The notes: a model not told the origin generated them from the letters alone. A stretch of DNA of 64,000 bases from Candidatus Solirubrobacter pratensis (GCF_000425945.1 NZ_KE384480.1:776599-840598), one strand, 5' to 3'. Positions 16,444 to 24,394 are shown, counted from the stretch's first letter. Translations and numbers: made by a program.

Positions 16444-17821
16444 TCGCCCGGATCCGGTTCGCGGCGTCCAGCGCGGCGACCTTGTAGGACTCGGCGAACG
16501 TCGGGTAGTTGAAGACGGCGGTGACGAGGAAGTCGAGGCCTCCGGCGCCGGAGGCCATCACCGCCTGGCCGACGTGGACGAGGTCCGTGGCGCCGGTCCC
16601 GAGCACGTGCACGCCGAGCACGCTGCGGTCCTCGAGCGAGACGAGCAGCTTCAGCATGCCGTCGCGGTCGCCGGTGATCACGCCGCGGGCCAGCTCGCTC
16701 CAGCGCGCGATCCCGCACACGTACGGCACCGCCGCGTCGGTCAGGTCCTCCTCGGTGCGCCCGACCATCGCGAGCTCGGGGATCGCGTAGACGCCGACAG
16801 GGATCAGCTCCGGGAGCTCCTCGACGGGCTGCTCGAACGCCCGCAGCGCCGCGATCCGCCCCTGCTCCATCGCCGTCGAGGCCAGGCCCGGCGGCCCGGC
16901 GACGTCGCCGACGGCGAAGATGTGGGGCACGGTCGTGCGGTATTGGTCGTCGACCTTCAGCCGCCCCCGCTTGTCGCACTCGAGCCCGGTGCTGGCCAGG
17001 CCGAGCTGCTCCGTGTCGCCCTGGCGGCCGGTCGCGTAGAGCACCGTCTCGGACAGGATCTCCTTGCCGGAGTTCAGCCGCAACTTGGCGCCGCGCCCGT
17101 CGACCGCCTCGACGGCTTCGACCTTCTCGCGCAGCCGGAACGTGACGTTGTTGCGGCGCAGCAGGTATTGGAAGGCCTCGCCGATCTCGCCGTCGAGCCA
17201 CGGCAGGACGCGGTCGCGCTGGTCGACGACGGTCACCTTGGTTCCGAGCAGGCCGAACATCGATGCGTACTCGACGCCGATCACCCCGGCGCCGACGACG
17301 GTCATGGTCCGCGGCACGCGGCTCTCGAGCTTGAGCAGGCCGTCGGAGTCGATGATCGTGCGGTCGTCGAACGCCACCGACGAGGGCCGCGCCGGCCGCG
17401 TGCCGACGGCGATCACGATGCGCCCGGCGCGGACCTGCTCGTCGCCGACCCGGACCGTGTGATCGTCCTCGAAGACCGCGTCCCCGGGGAGCAGGCCGAC
17501 GCGGTTGCGCCGGAACTGCTCGCGCGTGATCGCGGTCTCGGCCGCCACGACGGCGGCCGCCCGGTCCATCAGCTGCTGGATCGCGATCCGCTCGGTCTCC
17601 TCGATGCGCGTTGGGTCGAGGACGTCGAGCGGGCGCGTGGCGGCCTGCTCGAGCACGGCTTGGCGGAGCGTCTTGGACGGGATCGTCCCGGTATGGATCG
17701 AGACGCCGCCGAGGCGGTCGCGGCGCTCGGCCACGGCGACATGGCGGCCCAGCTTGGCGGCTTGGATCGCGGCGCGCTGGCCACCGGGCCCGGATCCGAT
17801 CACGAGGAGGTCGAGTTCCAC
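16436..17821 (-). CDS. sthA: Soluble (Si-specific) pyridine nucleotide transhydrogenase
   Basis: 461 aa flavoprotein of the dihydrolipoamide-dehydrogenase superfamily, close to the usual 465. The N-terminal FAD site is LLVIGSGPGGQRAAIQAAKL. The redox Cys pair of lipoamide dehydrogenases is replaced by GGVSIHTGTIPSKTLR, which is diagnostic for SthA. The NAD site is TVVGAGVIGVEYASMFGLLG and the second FAD motif is IFAVGDVAGPPGLA. It moves reducing equivalents between NADPH and NAD+. GTG 17821 is chosen because the FAD motif starts five codons later. It diverges from ffh with only 19 bp between the start codons. Confidence 0.88.
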   Translation of the reverse strand: MELDLLVIGSGPGGQRAAIQAAKLGRHVAVAERRDRLGGVSIHTGTIPSKTLRQAVLEQAATRPLDVLDPTRIEETERIAIQQLMDRAAAVVAAETAITREQFRRNRVGLLPGDAVFEDDHTVRVGDEQVRAGRIVIAVGTRPARPSSVAFDDRTIIDSDGLLKLESRVPRTMTVVGAGVIGVEYASMFGLLGTKVTVVDQRDRVLPWLDGEIGEAFQYLLRRNNVTFRLREKVEAVEAVDGRGAKLRLNSGKEILSETVLYATGRQGDTEQLGLASTGLECDKRGRLKVDDQYRTTVPHIFAVGDVAGPPGLASTAMEQGRIAALRAFEQPVEELPELIPVGVYAIPELAMVGRTEEDLTDAAVPYVCGIARWSELARGVITGDRDGMLKLLVSLEDRSVLGVHVLGTGATDLVHVGQAVMASGAGGLDFLVTAVFNYPTFAESYKVAALDAANRIRAIS

Positions 17822-17840
17822 AGGGGTAGAGTCTTCCGGA

Positions 17841-19172
17841 GTGTTCGATTCGCTGTCTGAGAAGCTGCAGGGGACCCTCGCGGGCGTGCGCCAGCGCGGC
17901 GCGCTGACGGAGGATGACGTCAACAAGGCCATGCGCGAGATCCGGCTCGCGCTGCTCGAGGCCGACGTCAACTTCAAGGTCGTCAAGCAGTTCACGTCGA
18001 CCGTCAAGGAGCGCGCGCTCGGGATCGAGGTCCTCAAGCAGCTCAATCCCGGCCAGCAGGTCGTCAAGATCGTCAACGAGGAGCTGACCTCCCTGATGGG
18101 CGGCCAGTCGGCGGGAATCACGTTCTCGCCCCGCCCGCCGACGGTGATCCTGATGGCCGGGCTGCAGGGCTCGGGCAAGACGACGGCGACGGCCAAGCTG
18201 GCGAAGCTCCTGAAGGAGCAGAACGGCTCGTCGGTCGCGGTCGCCGCGTGCGACGTGTACCGGCCGGCGGCGGTCGAGCAGCTGATCAAGGTCGGCGGCC
18301 AGGCCGGCGCGACCGTCTACGAGCAGGGCACCGACCGCGATCCCGTCGACATCGCGGGCTGGGCGCTCGACCAGGCCAAGCGCGACGGCAAGGACGTGCT
18401 GATCGTCGACACGAGCGGCCGCCTGCACGTCGACGAGGCGCTGATGCAGGAGCTCGCGAACATCAAGAAGCGCGTCAAGCCGCACGTCGTGCTGCTCGTC
18501 GTCGACGCGATGACCGGCCAGGACGCGGTCAACGTCGCCGAGCAGTTCGCCGAGGTCGCGCAGTTCGACGGCGTGGTGCTCTCCAAGCTCGACGGCGACG
18601 CCCGCGGCGGCGCCGCGCTGTCGGTCAAGGCGGTCACCGGCAAGCCGATCCTGTTCGCCTCCACGGGCGAGAAGCTGGGCGACTTCGAGCGTTTCCACCC
18701 GGACCGGATGTCGCAGCGCATCCTCGGGATGGGCGACGTCCTGAGCTTCATCGAGCGCGCCGAGCAGCAGGTCGACGCCGACGAGGCCAAGGAGCTCGAG
18801 CGCAAGCTGCGCAAGAACCAGTTCACGCTCGAGGACTTTCTGGACCAGCTCAAGCGGATCCGCAAGATGGGGCCGCTCACGTCGCTGCTGGGGATGATCC
18901 CCGGCCTTGCGGGCCACCAGCTCTCGAAGATGAACGTCGACGAGCGCGAGATGGACCGCGTCGAGGCGATCATCCTCTCGATGACGCCCTACGAGCGGCG
19001 CCACCCGGAGCTGATCAAGGGCTCGCGGCGGCTGCGCATCGCCAAGGGCTCGGGCGTGACGGTCCAGCAGGTCAACCAGCTCGTCAAGCAGTTCGAGCAG
19101 ATGCGCAAGATGATGCGCGGGATCCAGCAGGGGAAGATGCCGGACCTGGGGCAGATGATGCGCCAGCGCTGA
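17841..19172 (+). CDS. ffh: Signal recognition particle protein Ffh
   Basis: 443 aa. This SRP54 GTPase binds signal peptides on ribosomes and docks with FtsY. The N domain (residues 1-90) is followed by the G domain with GLQGSGKTTATAKLA, CDVYRPAAVEQL, DTSGRLHVDEAL and SKLDGDARGG. The Met-rich M domain runs from about residue 325 (MIPGLAG, MRKMMRGIQQGKMPDLGQMM). GTG 17841 begins MFDSLSEKLQGTL, the family N-terminus. A GGA and a -10-like TAGAGT lie within the 19-bp divergent gap, so the transcript is probably leaderless or nearly so. Confidence 0.95.
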   Translation: MFDSLSEKLQGTLAGVRQRGALTEDDVNKAMREIRLALLEADVNFKVVKQFTSTVKERALGIEVLKQLNPGQQVVKIVNEELTSLMGGQSAGITFSPRPPTVILMAGLQGSGKTTATAKLAKLLKEQNGSSVAVAACDVYRPAAVEQLIKVGGQAGATVYEQGTDRDPVDIAGWALDQAKRDGKDVLIVDTSGRLHVDEALMQELANIKKRVKPHVVLLVVDAMTGQDAVNVAEQFAEVAQFDGVVLSKLDGDARGGAALSVKAVTGKPILFASTGEKLGDFERFHPDRMSQRILGMGDVLSFIERAEQQVDADEAKELERKLRKNQFTLEDFLDQLKRIRKMGPLTSLLGMIPGLAGHQLSKMNVDEREMDRVEAIILSMTPYERRHPELIKGSRRLRIAKGSGVTVQQVNQLVKQFEQMRKMMRGIQQGKMPDLGQMMRQR

Positions 19173-19185
19173 GCGCGCGATCCGC

Positions 19186-19191
19186 TATCCT
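19186..19191 (+). promoter_or_regulatory. -10-like hexamer TATCCT before rpsP
   Basis: TATCCT in GCTATCCTGCCG ends 11 nt before the rpsP ATG, just after the ffh stop. It is identical to the element before ftsY. It suggests a promoter for the rpsP-khpA-rimM-trmD run separate from ffh. Confidence 0.45.
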
Positions 19192-19202
19192 GCCGCGCCG
19201 AT

Positions 19203-19442
19203 ATGGCAGTCAGCATGAGACTCACCCGCGTCGGCGGGAAGAAGGACCCGCAGTGGCGGGTGGTCGTCGCCGACCGCCGCTCTCCCCGCGACGGACGCTT
19301 CATCGAGGTGCTCGGGCGCTACAACCCGCAGACCGAGCCGTCGACGATCGTCCTCAAGGAGGACCGCATCCGCCACTGGCTCGAGCGTGGCGCTCAGCCG
19401 TCGGAGCCGGTCCAGAAGCTCCTCAAGACGCAGGGCATCTAG
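19203..19442 (+). CDS. rpsP: 30S ribosomal protein S16
   Basis: 79 aa, the normal short form. Family motifs MRLTRVGGKKDPQWRVVVAD, SPRDGRFIEVLGRYNP and EDRIRHWLERGAQPS are present. It is a structural protein of the small ribosomal subunit. The start is ATG 19203; an internal Met at codon 5 (MRLTRVG) would be the more usual S16 N-terminus, so either may be used. It leads a run with khpA, rimM and trmD, the conserved order. Confidence 0.95.
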   Translation: MAVSMRLTRVGGKKDPQWRVVVADRRSPRDGRFIEVLGRYNPQTEPSTIVLKEDRIRHWLERGAQPSEPVQKLLKTQGI

Positions 19443-19451
19443 TTTCGCCGC

Positions 19452-19685
19452 ATGCGCGAGCTGCTCGACTACCTCGCGCGGCTGCTCGTCGACCATCCGG
19501 ACAAGGTCCAGGTCGAGGAGTTCGAAGAGGACGACGGCACGCTCGTGCTCGAGCTGAGCGTGGACGAGGATGACTACGGCCAGGTCATCGGACGCGGGGG
19601 ACGCACCGCGCAGGCCCTCCGGACGGTCGTCAAGGCCGCCGCGGTCAAGGACAACCGGCGCGTCCTCGTCGACATCGTCGAGTGA
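19452..19685 (+). CDS. khpA: KH-domain RNA-binding protein KhpA
   Basis: 77 aa. A single KH domain with the binding loop VIGRGGRTAQALRTVVKA (GxxG as GRGG). The family pairs with KhpB/Jag and binds RNA affecting cell-envelope genes. It lies between rpsP (9 bp gap) and rimM (4 bp gap), its conserved position. The N-terminal helix MRELLDYLARLLVDHP is the family opening, supporting ATG 19452. Confidence 0.93.
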   Translation: MRELLDYLARLLVDHPDKVQVEEFEEDDGTLVLELSVDEDDYGQVIGRGGRTAQALRTVVKAAAVKDNRRVLVDIVE

Positions 19686-19689
19686 CTTC

Positions 19690-20160
19690 GTGTTCGCCGG
19701 CCGCGTCGGCCGGCCGCACGGGCTCGACGGGTCGTTCCATGTGGTCGCGGCCGACGCCGAGCTGCTGCGCGGGCGCGCCACGATCTTCATCTCCGGCTCC
19801 GCGCGCGCGATCGTCCGCCGCGCGGGCACCGAGGACAACCCGATCTTCCGGCTCGAGGGCTCGTCGTCGCGTGAAGACGCCGAAGCGCTGCGCGGCGCCG
19901 AGCTGAGCGTCCCGATGTCCGACGTCGAGCTCGAGGAGGACGAGTACTGGGCCGCCGACCTCGCGGGCTGCGCGGTCGTCGACGGCGACACCGCGATCGG
20001 CTTCGTGCGGCGAATGAGCGCGCTGCCGAGCTGCGAGGTGCTCGAGGTCGACCGCCCGGACGGCTCGGAGCTGCTCGTCCCGATGGTGCGCGACGCGATC
20101 CGCTCGATCGACGTCGCGGCGCGCCGGATCGACGTCGACATGGAGTTCCTTGAAGGCTGA
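19690..20160 (+). CDS. rimM: Ribosome maturation factor RimM
   Basis: 156 aa. Assists 30S head assembly around S19. The N-terminal domain starts VGRPHGLDGSFHVVAA (the G-x-x-GLxG signature), followed by FRLEGSSSREDAEALRGAEL. The PRC-barrel domain has LEEDEYWAADLAGCAVV and ends LVPMVRDAIRSIDVAARRID. GTG 19690 gives MFAGRVGRPHG, the right distance from the signature. The last 11 nt overlap trmD, so translation is coupled. Confidence 0.92.
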   Translation: MFAGRVGRPHGLDGSFHVVAADAELLRGRATIFISGSARAIVRRAGTEDNPIFRLEGSSSREDAEALRGAELSVPMSDVELEEDEYWAADLAGCAVVDGDTAIGFVRRMSALPSCEVLEVDRPDGSELLVPMVRDAIRSIDVAARRIDVDMEFLEG

Positions 20161-20848
20161 CGTCTTCACGCTGTTCCCGCAGTGGTTCGACTGGTTCCGG
20201 ACCCAGCGCCACGTCGAGAACGCCCTCGCGCTGGGCCATCAGGTCGAGGCGGTGGACCTGCGGGCCACGACGCCGTTGAAGTGGGGGCAGGTCGACGACA
20301 CGCCGTTCGGCGGGGGCGCCGGGATGGTGCTGCGCGTCGACGTCGTGGAGGCCGCGCTGCGGGCGCGCTACGGGGTCGATCCGGTGCAGTTGAAGGACAC
20401 GCGCCGCGTGATCGCGCTCACGCCCGGGGGGCGACAGCTGGACGACGCCTACGTGGGCGAGCTGGCGGCGTCGGACGAGATCACCCTGCTGTGCGGCCGC
20501 TACGAGGGCTTCGACGAGCGCATCCTCGAGCACTTCTGCAGCGAGCAGCTCTCGATCGGGCGCTACGTCCTCGCCGGCGGCGAGCTGGCGGCGATGGTCG
20601 TGCTCGACGCGGTGCTGCGCAAGCTGCCCGGCACGCTCGGCAAGGAGGAGTCCGCCGTCGAGGAGTCCTTCTCGGAGGCATTGGAGGGCGCGCCGGAGTA
20701 TCCGCACTACACGCGGCCCGCCGAATGGCGCGGCTGGACGGTCCCGGCCATCCTCCTTTCGGGCCATCATGCGCGCGTTGCCGAGTGGCGGCGTGAGCAA
20801 TCGCGGATGCGGGCTAACCTGGATCCGGCACACCGTCCGCTACCATGA
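20150..20848 (+). CDS. trmD: tRNA (guanine-37-N1)-methyltransferase
   Basis: 232 aa SPOUT methyltransferase that makes m1G37 in tRNAs with G36, preventing frameshifting. Motifs are DVFTLFPQWFDWF at the N-terminus, PFGGGAGMVLRVD, and the trefoil-knot SAM site LLCGRYEGFDERILEHF with SIGRYVLAGGELAAMV. The start is TTG 20150 inside rimM (11-nt overlap). No better start exists upstream. Length and order are typical. Confidence 0.95.
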   Translation: MKADVFTLFPQWFDWFRTQRHVENALALGHQVEAVDLRATTPLKWGQVDDTPFGGGAGMVLRVDVVEAALRARYGVDPVQLKDTRRVIALTPGGRQLDDAYVGELAASDEITLLCGRYEGFDERILEHFCSEQLSIGRYVLAGGELAAMVVLDAVLRKLPGTLGKEESAVEESFSEALEGAPEYPHYTRPAEWRGWTVPAILLSGHHARVAEWRREQSRMRANLDPAHRPLP

Positions 20849-20890
20849 TCGGCCGCTCGCGGGGACCTTCTCTGCGGGCCTTCCTACGCC

Positions 20891-21421
20891 ATGAGCACCG
20901 TCATCGACTCCCTCGAGCGCACGCAGCTGCGCCGCGTCCCCCGCTTCCAAGCCGGGGACCGTGTCAAGGTCCACTTCCAGGTCATCGAGGGCACGCGGCG
21001 GCGCACGCAGGTCTTCGAGGGCGTGGTCATCAAGCGCCAGGGCGAAGGGGTGCGCGAGACCTTCACGGTCCGCAAGCAGTCCTTCGGCGTCGGCGTTGAG
21101 CGCACGTTCCCCCTGCATTCGCCGAAGATCGAGAAGATCGAGGTCGCCGCTCGCGGCGACGTCCGGCGCGCCAAGCTCTACTACCTGCGCGGCCGCGTCG
21201 GCAAGCGCGCGCGTGTGCGCGAGCGCCGCTACACGGGTCCGGAGGAGGTCGTCGAGCGCGGCCTGCTGTACGACCCGGCGGCCGAGGCCGCGGCTGCGGC
21301 GGACGCCGAGGTTCCCGGCGACGCCGTCGACGAGCAGGCGATCGCCGACGCCGAGGCCGCCGAGACGCAGGCGTCCGCGGACGCCGAGGTGGCGGCCGCG
21401 GGTGACGAGAAGACCGGCTAG
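20891..21421 (+). CDS. rplS: 50S ribosomal protein L19
   Basis: 176 aa, longer than the usual 115. The L19 domain (residues 1-118) has VPRFQAGDRVKVHFQVIEG, RTQVFEGVVIKRQGEGVRE, FGVGVERTFPLHSPKIEKIE and KLYYLRGRVGKRARV. The extra 58 residues form an acidic Ala/Asp/Glu tail (AEAAAAADAEVPGDAVDEQA), a low-complexity extension of the kind seen in some high-GC actinobacteria. A GCTACC element lies about 50 nt upstream, so this leader is longer than for its neighbours. Confidence 0.95.
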   Translation: MSTVIDSLERTQLRRVPRFQAGDRVKVHFQVIEGTRRRTQVFEGVVIKRQGEGVRETFTVRKQSFGVGVERTFPLHSPKIEKIEVAARGDVRRAKLYYLRGRVGKRARVRERRYTGPEEVVERGLLYDPAAEAAAAADAEVPGDAVDEQAIADAEAAETQASADAEVAAAGDEKTG

Positions 21422-21425
21422 CGCC

Positions 21426-22043
21426 GTGGCGACCAAGAAGGGGTCGTCGTCAGCCTCGGGCTCGCTGCTCGAGCTGGTGCTGATCGTCGCCGTCGCCCTC
21501 GGACTCGCGCTCGGGATCCAGGCCTTCCTGGTCAAGCCGTACCGGATCCCGAGCGAGTCGATGGTCCCGACGCTGCAGGTCGGCCAGCGCGTGCTGGTCA
21601 ACCGCATCGGCGCCCGCTTCACCTCGCCGCACGTCGGCGACATCGTCGTCTTTCACCCGCCGCAGGGCGCCGAGCAGGACAACACCTGCGGCTCCGGCCA
21701 GCCGCCGGCCAACCAGGTCTGCGACAAGCCGACGGCGCAGCGGGCGGACGTGAACTTCATCAAGCGCGTCGTGGCCGAGCCGGGGGACACCCTCTACATC
21801 CGCGACGGCCACGCCTACCGCAACGGCAAGCGCGAGGCGGACTCGTACATCATCCCGTGCGGCGGCGGCGACGGGTGCGATTTCACCAAGCCGGTCAAGA
21901 TTCCGCCCGGCCACTACTTCATGATGGGCGACAACCGTGGCTCATCCGACGACAGCAGGTTCTGGGGTCCCGTCCCCAAGAAGTGGATCATCGGCGAGGC
22001 CTTTGCCACCTACTGGCCGCCGAAGCGAATCGGGCTCCTCTAG
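21426..22043 (+). CDS. lepB: Signal peptidase I
   Basis: 205 aa. Removes signal peptides from secreted proteins at the outer face of the membrane. One N-terminal transmembrane helix (LLELVLIVAVALGLALGIQA) is followed by the catalytic Ser in YRIPSESMVPTLQVGQRVLV and the catalytic Lys in FIKRVVAEPGDTLYI. The last family box is MMGDNRGSSDDSRFWGPVP. Two cysteine pairs occur in the middle (NTCGSGQ to NQVCDK; IPCGGGDGCDF). GTG 21426 starts 4 nt after the rplS stop. Confidence 0.94.
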   Translation: MATKKGSSSASGSLLELVLIVAVALGLALGIQAFLVKPYRIPSESMVPTLQVGQRVLVNRIGARFTSPHVGDIVVFHPPQGAEQDNTCGSGQPPANQVCDKPTAQRADVNFIKRVVAEPGDTLYIRDGHAYRNGKREADSYIIPCGGGDGCDFTKPVKIPPGHYFMMGDNRGSSDDSRFWGPVPKKWIIGEAFATYWPPKRIGLL

Positions 22044-22080
22044 GCGCCGCAACAAGCCGTCCCGCTCCTCCGGGAGCCGG

Positions 22081-22698
22081 CTGTTCCGGTTCGATCGCGG
22101 GCTCGGCGTGCGCTTCGTGGCGGGCGCCGACGAGGCGGGCCGCGGCTGCCTCGCCGGCCCGCTGGTGGCGGCCGCGGTCCTGTTCGACTACGAGCGGCTG
22201 TCGCTGAGCGACGCCCGCTCGCTCTCGGCGCTGAATGACTCCAAGCAGCACACGGCGGAGATGCGCGAGCTGCTGTACCCGCGCGTGCTGCGGGCCGCCG
22301 CGAAGGTCTCGGTCACCTCGCGCTGCGTGCGCGGCATCGACGAGCGCGGACTGCACAAGACCAACCTCGCGGCCCTGAGCGACACGCTGCGCCGCGTCGC
22401 GGTGCCCGGCTGCCTGTGTCTGTCGGACGGCTTCCCGGTGCCGCCGACGGGCTTCGATCAGCGTCCGGTCGTCGGCGGCGACGCGACGAGCGCGGCGATC
22501 GCCGCGGCCTCCGTGATCGCCAAGGTCACGCGCGACCGCTTCATGCAGCGGATGGAGGAGCGCTATCCCGGCTGGGAGTTCGCGACCCACGTGGGGTACT
22601 CGACGCCCGAGCACCGCGCCGCGATCGAGCGGCTCGGCGTCTCACCGCTGCACCGGCTCTCGTTCCAGTCGATGGCCTACCAGCAGCTCGCGCTCTAA
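22081..22698 (+). CDS. rnhB: Ribonuclease HII
   Basis: Removes ribonucleotides and RNA primers from DNA-RNA hybrids. Motifs are AGADEAGRGCLAGPLVAAAV (first catalytic Asp-Glu), LNDSKQHTAEMRELL, CLSDGFPVP, and GGDATSAAIAAASVIAKVTR with the distal Asp in GGD. The FDRG stretch before the first motif belongs to the family, but no ATG/GTG/TTG precedes it after the lepB stop. The first canonical start, GTG 22108, cuts it. CTG 22081 (then FRFDRG) has GGGAG just upstream and is my choice, giving 205 aa. An ATG at 21937 inside lepB reads non-family sequence. Confidence 0.88.
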   Translation: MFRFDRGLGVRFVAGADEAGRGCLAGPLVAAAVLFDYERLSLSDARSLSALNDSKQHTAEMRELLYPRVLRAAAKVSVTSRCVRGIDERGLHKTNLAALSDTLRRVAVPGCLCLSDGFPVPPTGFDQRPVVGGDATSAAIAAASVIAKVTRDRFMQRMEERYPGWEFATHVGYSTPEHRAAIERLGVSPLHRLSFQSMAYQQLAL

Positions 22699-22866
22699 GC
22701 CTCGATCTCGGTGATGCCCGCGGCGCCTCACCGCCGCGCCCGGCGGCTCCAGCAGGCTGCGCCCGAGCGGCGTGAGCTCGTACTGCATCCTCGTCGCGCT
22801 CGAGCGCGCCGAGGGCCTCGGTCAGCACCGCGGGCGTGAGCGTCCTGAGCGGCACGCGCAGCGAAT
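22695..22866 (-). pseudogene. HxlR-type regulator remnant
   Basis: The reverse strand carries two matching pieces of an HxlR winged-helix regulator: RVPLRTLTPAVLTEALGALE (recognition helix region) and, about ten bases on and in another frame, RMQYELTPLGRSLLEPPGA (the wing and the family's TPLGRSL box). The segment between, normally about 17 residues, is missing, and a further shift gives a GITEIEA-stop ending. The stop overlaps the rnhB stop. It is clearly non-functional. Confidence 0.55.
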
Positions 22867-22920
22867 CCGCCGGCGCGCGGGCGCGAAGCTGCGGGCGCGC
22901 GGGCGCGAAGCTGCGGGCGC

Positions 22921-23082
22921 CGGTCTGACGGTCACGTTCGATCACCGGCGCGGTCTTCTCGCGCGTGATCGATTATCGCCGCCCCGCACAGCCCCCTCGC
23001 CACGCCCGCCCGGATCGATCGCGCGGCCTCGCGAACCGGGCAGGCAAGCTGACCCATTCCCTTACCAGCGCAGTTCGCCGGC
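22921..23082 (+). repeat. Interspersed repeat, copy 1
   Basis: Starts CGGTCTGACGGTCACGTTCG and ends TTACCAGCGCAGTTCGCCGG. A second copy lies at 23227-23436 with a few mismatches and an extra hairpin. No coding capacity is apparent. Confidence 0.7.
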
Positions 23083-23084
23083 CT

Positions 23085-23131
23085 CGAGAAGCCGCCACGC
23101 AGAGACCGCGCGAGCGGTGACGGCGCGAGCC
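23085..23131 (+). repeat. 47-bp inverted repeat, left arm
   Basis: CGAGAAGCCGCCACGCAGAG... is the exact reverse complement of 23542-23588. Similarity continues imperfectly to about 23205 against 23410-23541. The arms flank the hairpin-bearing repeat copy. Confidence 0.75.
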
Positions 23132-23226
23132 GAGATCGCGGCGCGCGTAGAGAAGCCGCGGACTCGCGGCCGGCCCGAGGGATCGGCGAACGGCGCGGGT
23201 AAGGGATGCGGGTCTCTATGGCGCGG

Positions 23227-23436
23227 CGGTCTGACGGTCACGTTCGATCACCGGCGCGGTCTCTTCGCGCGTGATCGATCATCGCCGCGCACACAGCACC
23301 GGGGGTGCCCTACGAACCTTCGAACTATTCGAAGTTTCGTCGTGCACCCCCTCGCCACGCCCGCCCACATCGATCACACCTCCTCGCGAACCGCGCAGGC
23401 AACCTGACCACTCCCTTACCAGCGCAGTTCGCCGGC
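23227..23436 (+). repeat. Interspersed repeat, copy 2 (with hairpin insertion)
   Basis: Same start and end as copy 1, but about 48 nt longer because a hairpin (23301-23351) lies in its middle. Differences elsewhere are scattered substitutions, so the copies are old or under no coding constraint. Confidence 0.7.
23301..23351. repeat. Long imperfect hairpin
   Basis: Outer arms GGGGGTGC / GCACCCCC pair perfectly, and inner arms CTTCGAA-CTA-TTCGAAG also pair perfectly. ACGAAC/GTTTCGT between them pairs with one mismatch. The inner part is unusually AT-rich for this chromosome. It could be a miniature mobile element, a REP-like unit or a structured RNA. Confidence 0.6.
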
Positions 23437-23444
23437 GCTTCGCG

Positions 23445-23588
23445 GGCCTGGCGAGTCCGCGGGATTCTCGGCTCGCGCCGTCACCGCTTGCGGGGTCTCC
23501 GCGTCGCGCCTTCTCAGGCCCGGCGAGTCCGCGGGATTCTGGGCTCGCGCCGTCACCGCTCGCGCGGTCTCTGCGTGGCGGCTTCTCG
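23445..23588 (+). repeat. Two tandem copies of a 72-bp unit
   Basis: Unit 1 is 23445-23516 and unit 2 is 23517-23588. Each has GGCGAGTCCGCGGGATTCT followed by GGCTCGCGCCGTCACCGC. The last 47 bp of unit 2 pair with the inverted copy at 23085-23131. Confidence 0.65.
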
Positions 23589-24380
23589 CGCGACGCGGAG
23601 AGCGCGCCCGATCACCGCGACGAGCCGACGAACCGCCTCACCGACTCCGCCGGCACCTCGGTCTGCTCGAGCGCGGGGAAGCGCCCGCCGCGCCGAGGCG
23701 CCTCCCAGCTCGCCGACCGCCGCGGGCCGCCCTGGAGGCAGCTGATGACCACCGCGGCCAGGATCGCCGCCGCCCGGTCCGCCGCCCCACTGGTGCGCGT
23801 CGTCGCCGCGGACGCCGCCGATCCCGCCGTCGCCGTCGCCGTCGCCGTCGCCACCGCCGTCGCCGTCGCCACCGCCGTCGCCGTCGCCGCCGCCACGACG
23901 CGGCCATCGCGTCGCTCGACCTCCAGGCCGTCCCGCACGACGTCTCCTACGCGGCCGCCGCCCCACGGGTTCCTCTCCGGCCTCGCCCGGGCGAGCGTCG
24001 CGCGGCTCCTCTTCGTAGGCATGGCGGCCAACCTCGAGCCGTCCGCCGACGCCCGCATCATCGAGCCGCCCGCCTTCCGAGCACCTGCCGTTCGCGCTCC
24101 GGCACACGGTCCCCCTCCGCCCGCTCCGGCCGGCCGAGACGCCGGTCGACTGGCTCACGCTCACGCCGCCGATCGCCTTCGAGGCCGCGGCGCGCCCACC
24201 GGCCCATACCCGACCGGCGGCGACAGCGTGCTCGGCGAGCGCCTCTCCTACGCCGACTTCGCGGTTTGCGCTGCTCGACGAGATCGACGCGCCCGCGCAT
24301 CAACGGATGCGCATCGCGGTCGCGCCTGAATCGGCGCGAAGAAGTCACAAACGCGTGCTGACACGGCACAGGGGGCGGCC
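23589..24380. other. Decayed intergenic DNA with a GCCGTC simple repeat
   Basis: About 790 bp without a gene I can support. A (GCCGTC)n/(GCCACC)n microsatellite runs from 23825 to 23895. Short plus-strand stretches look once-coding (LPFALRHTVPLRPLRPAETP near 24090 and ERLSYADFAVCAA near 24240) but are in different frames with no continuous ORF. I take this as the wreck of one or more genes of unknown identity. Confidence 0.4.
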
Positions 24381-24394
24381 ATAGCGTCGGGTCC

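Noticed and set aside
23825..23895. GCCGTC-type repeat considered as CRISPR
   Set aside because: Units are 6 nt without spacers, so it is a simple sequence repeat and not a CRISPR array.
22699..24394. Possible glutathione-transferase-like gene in the spacer
   Set aside because: A few residues resemble a transferase C-terminus (ERLSYADFAVCAA), but there is no continuous frame or start; kept only as decayed DNA.
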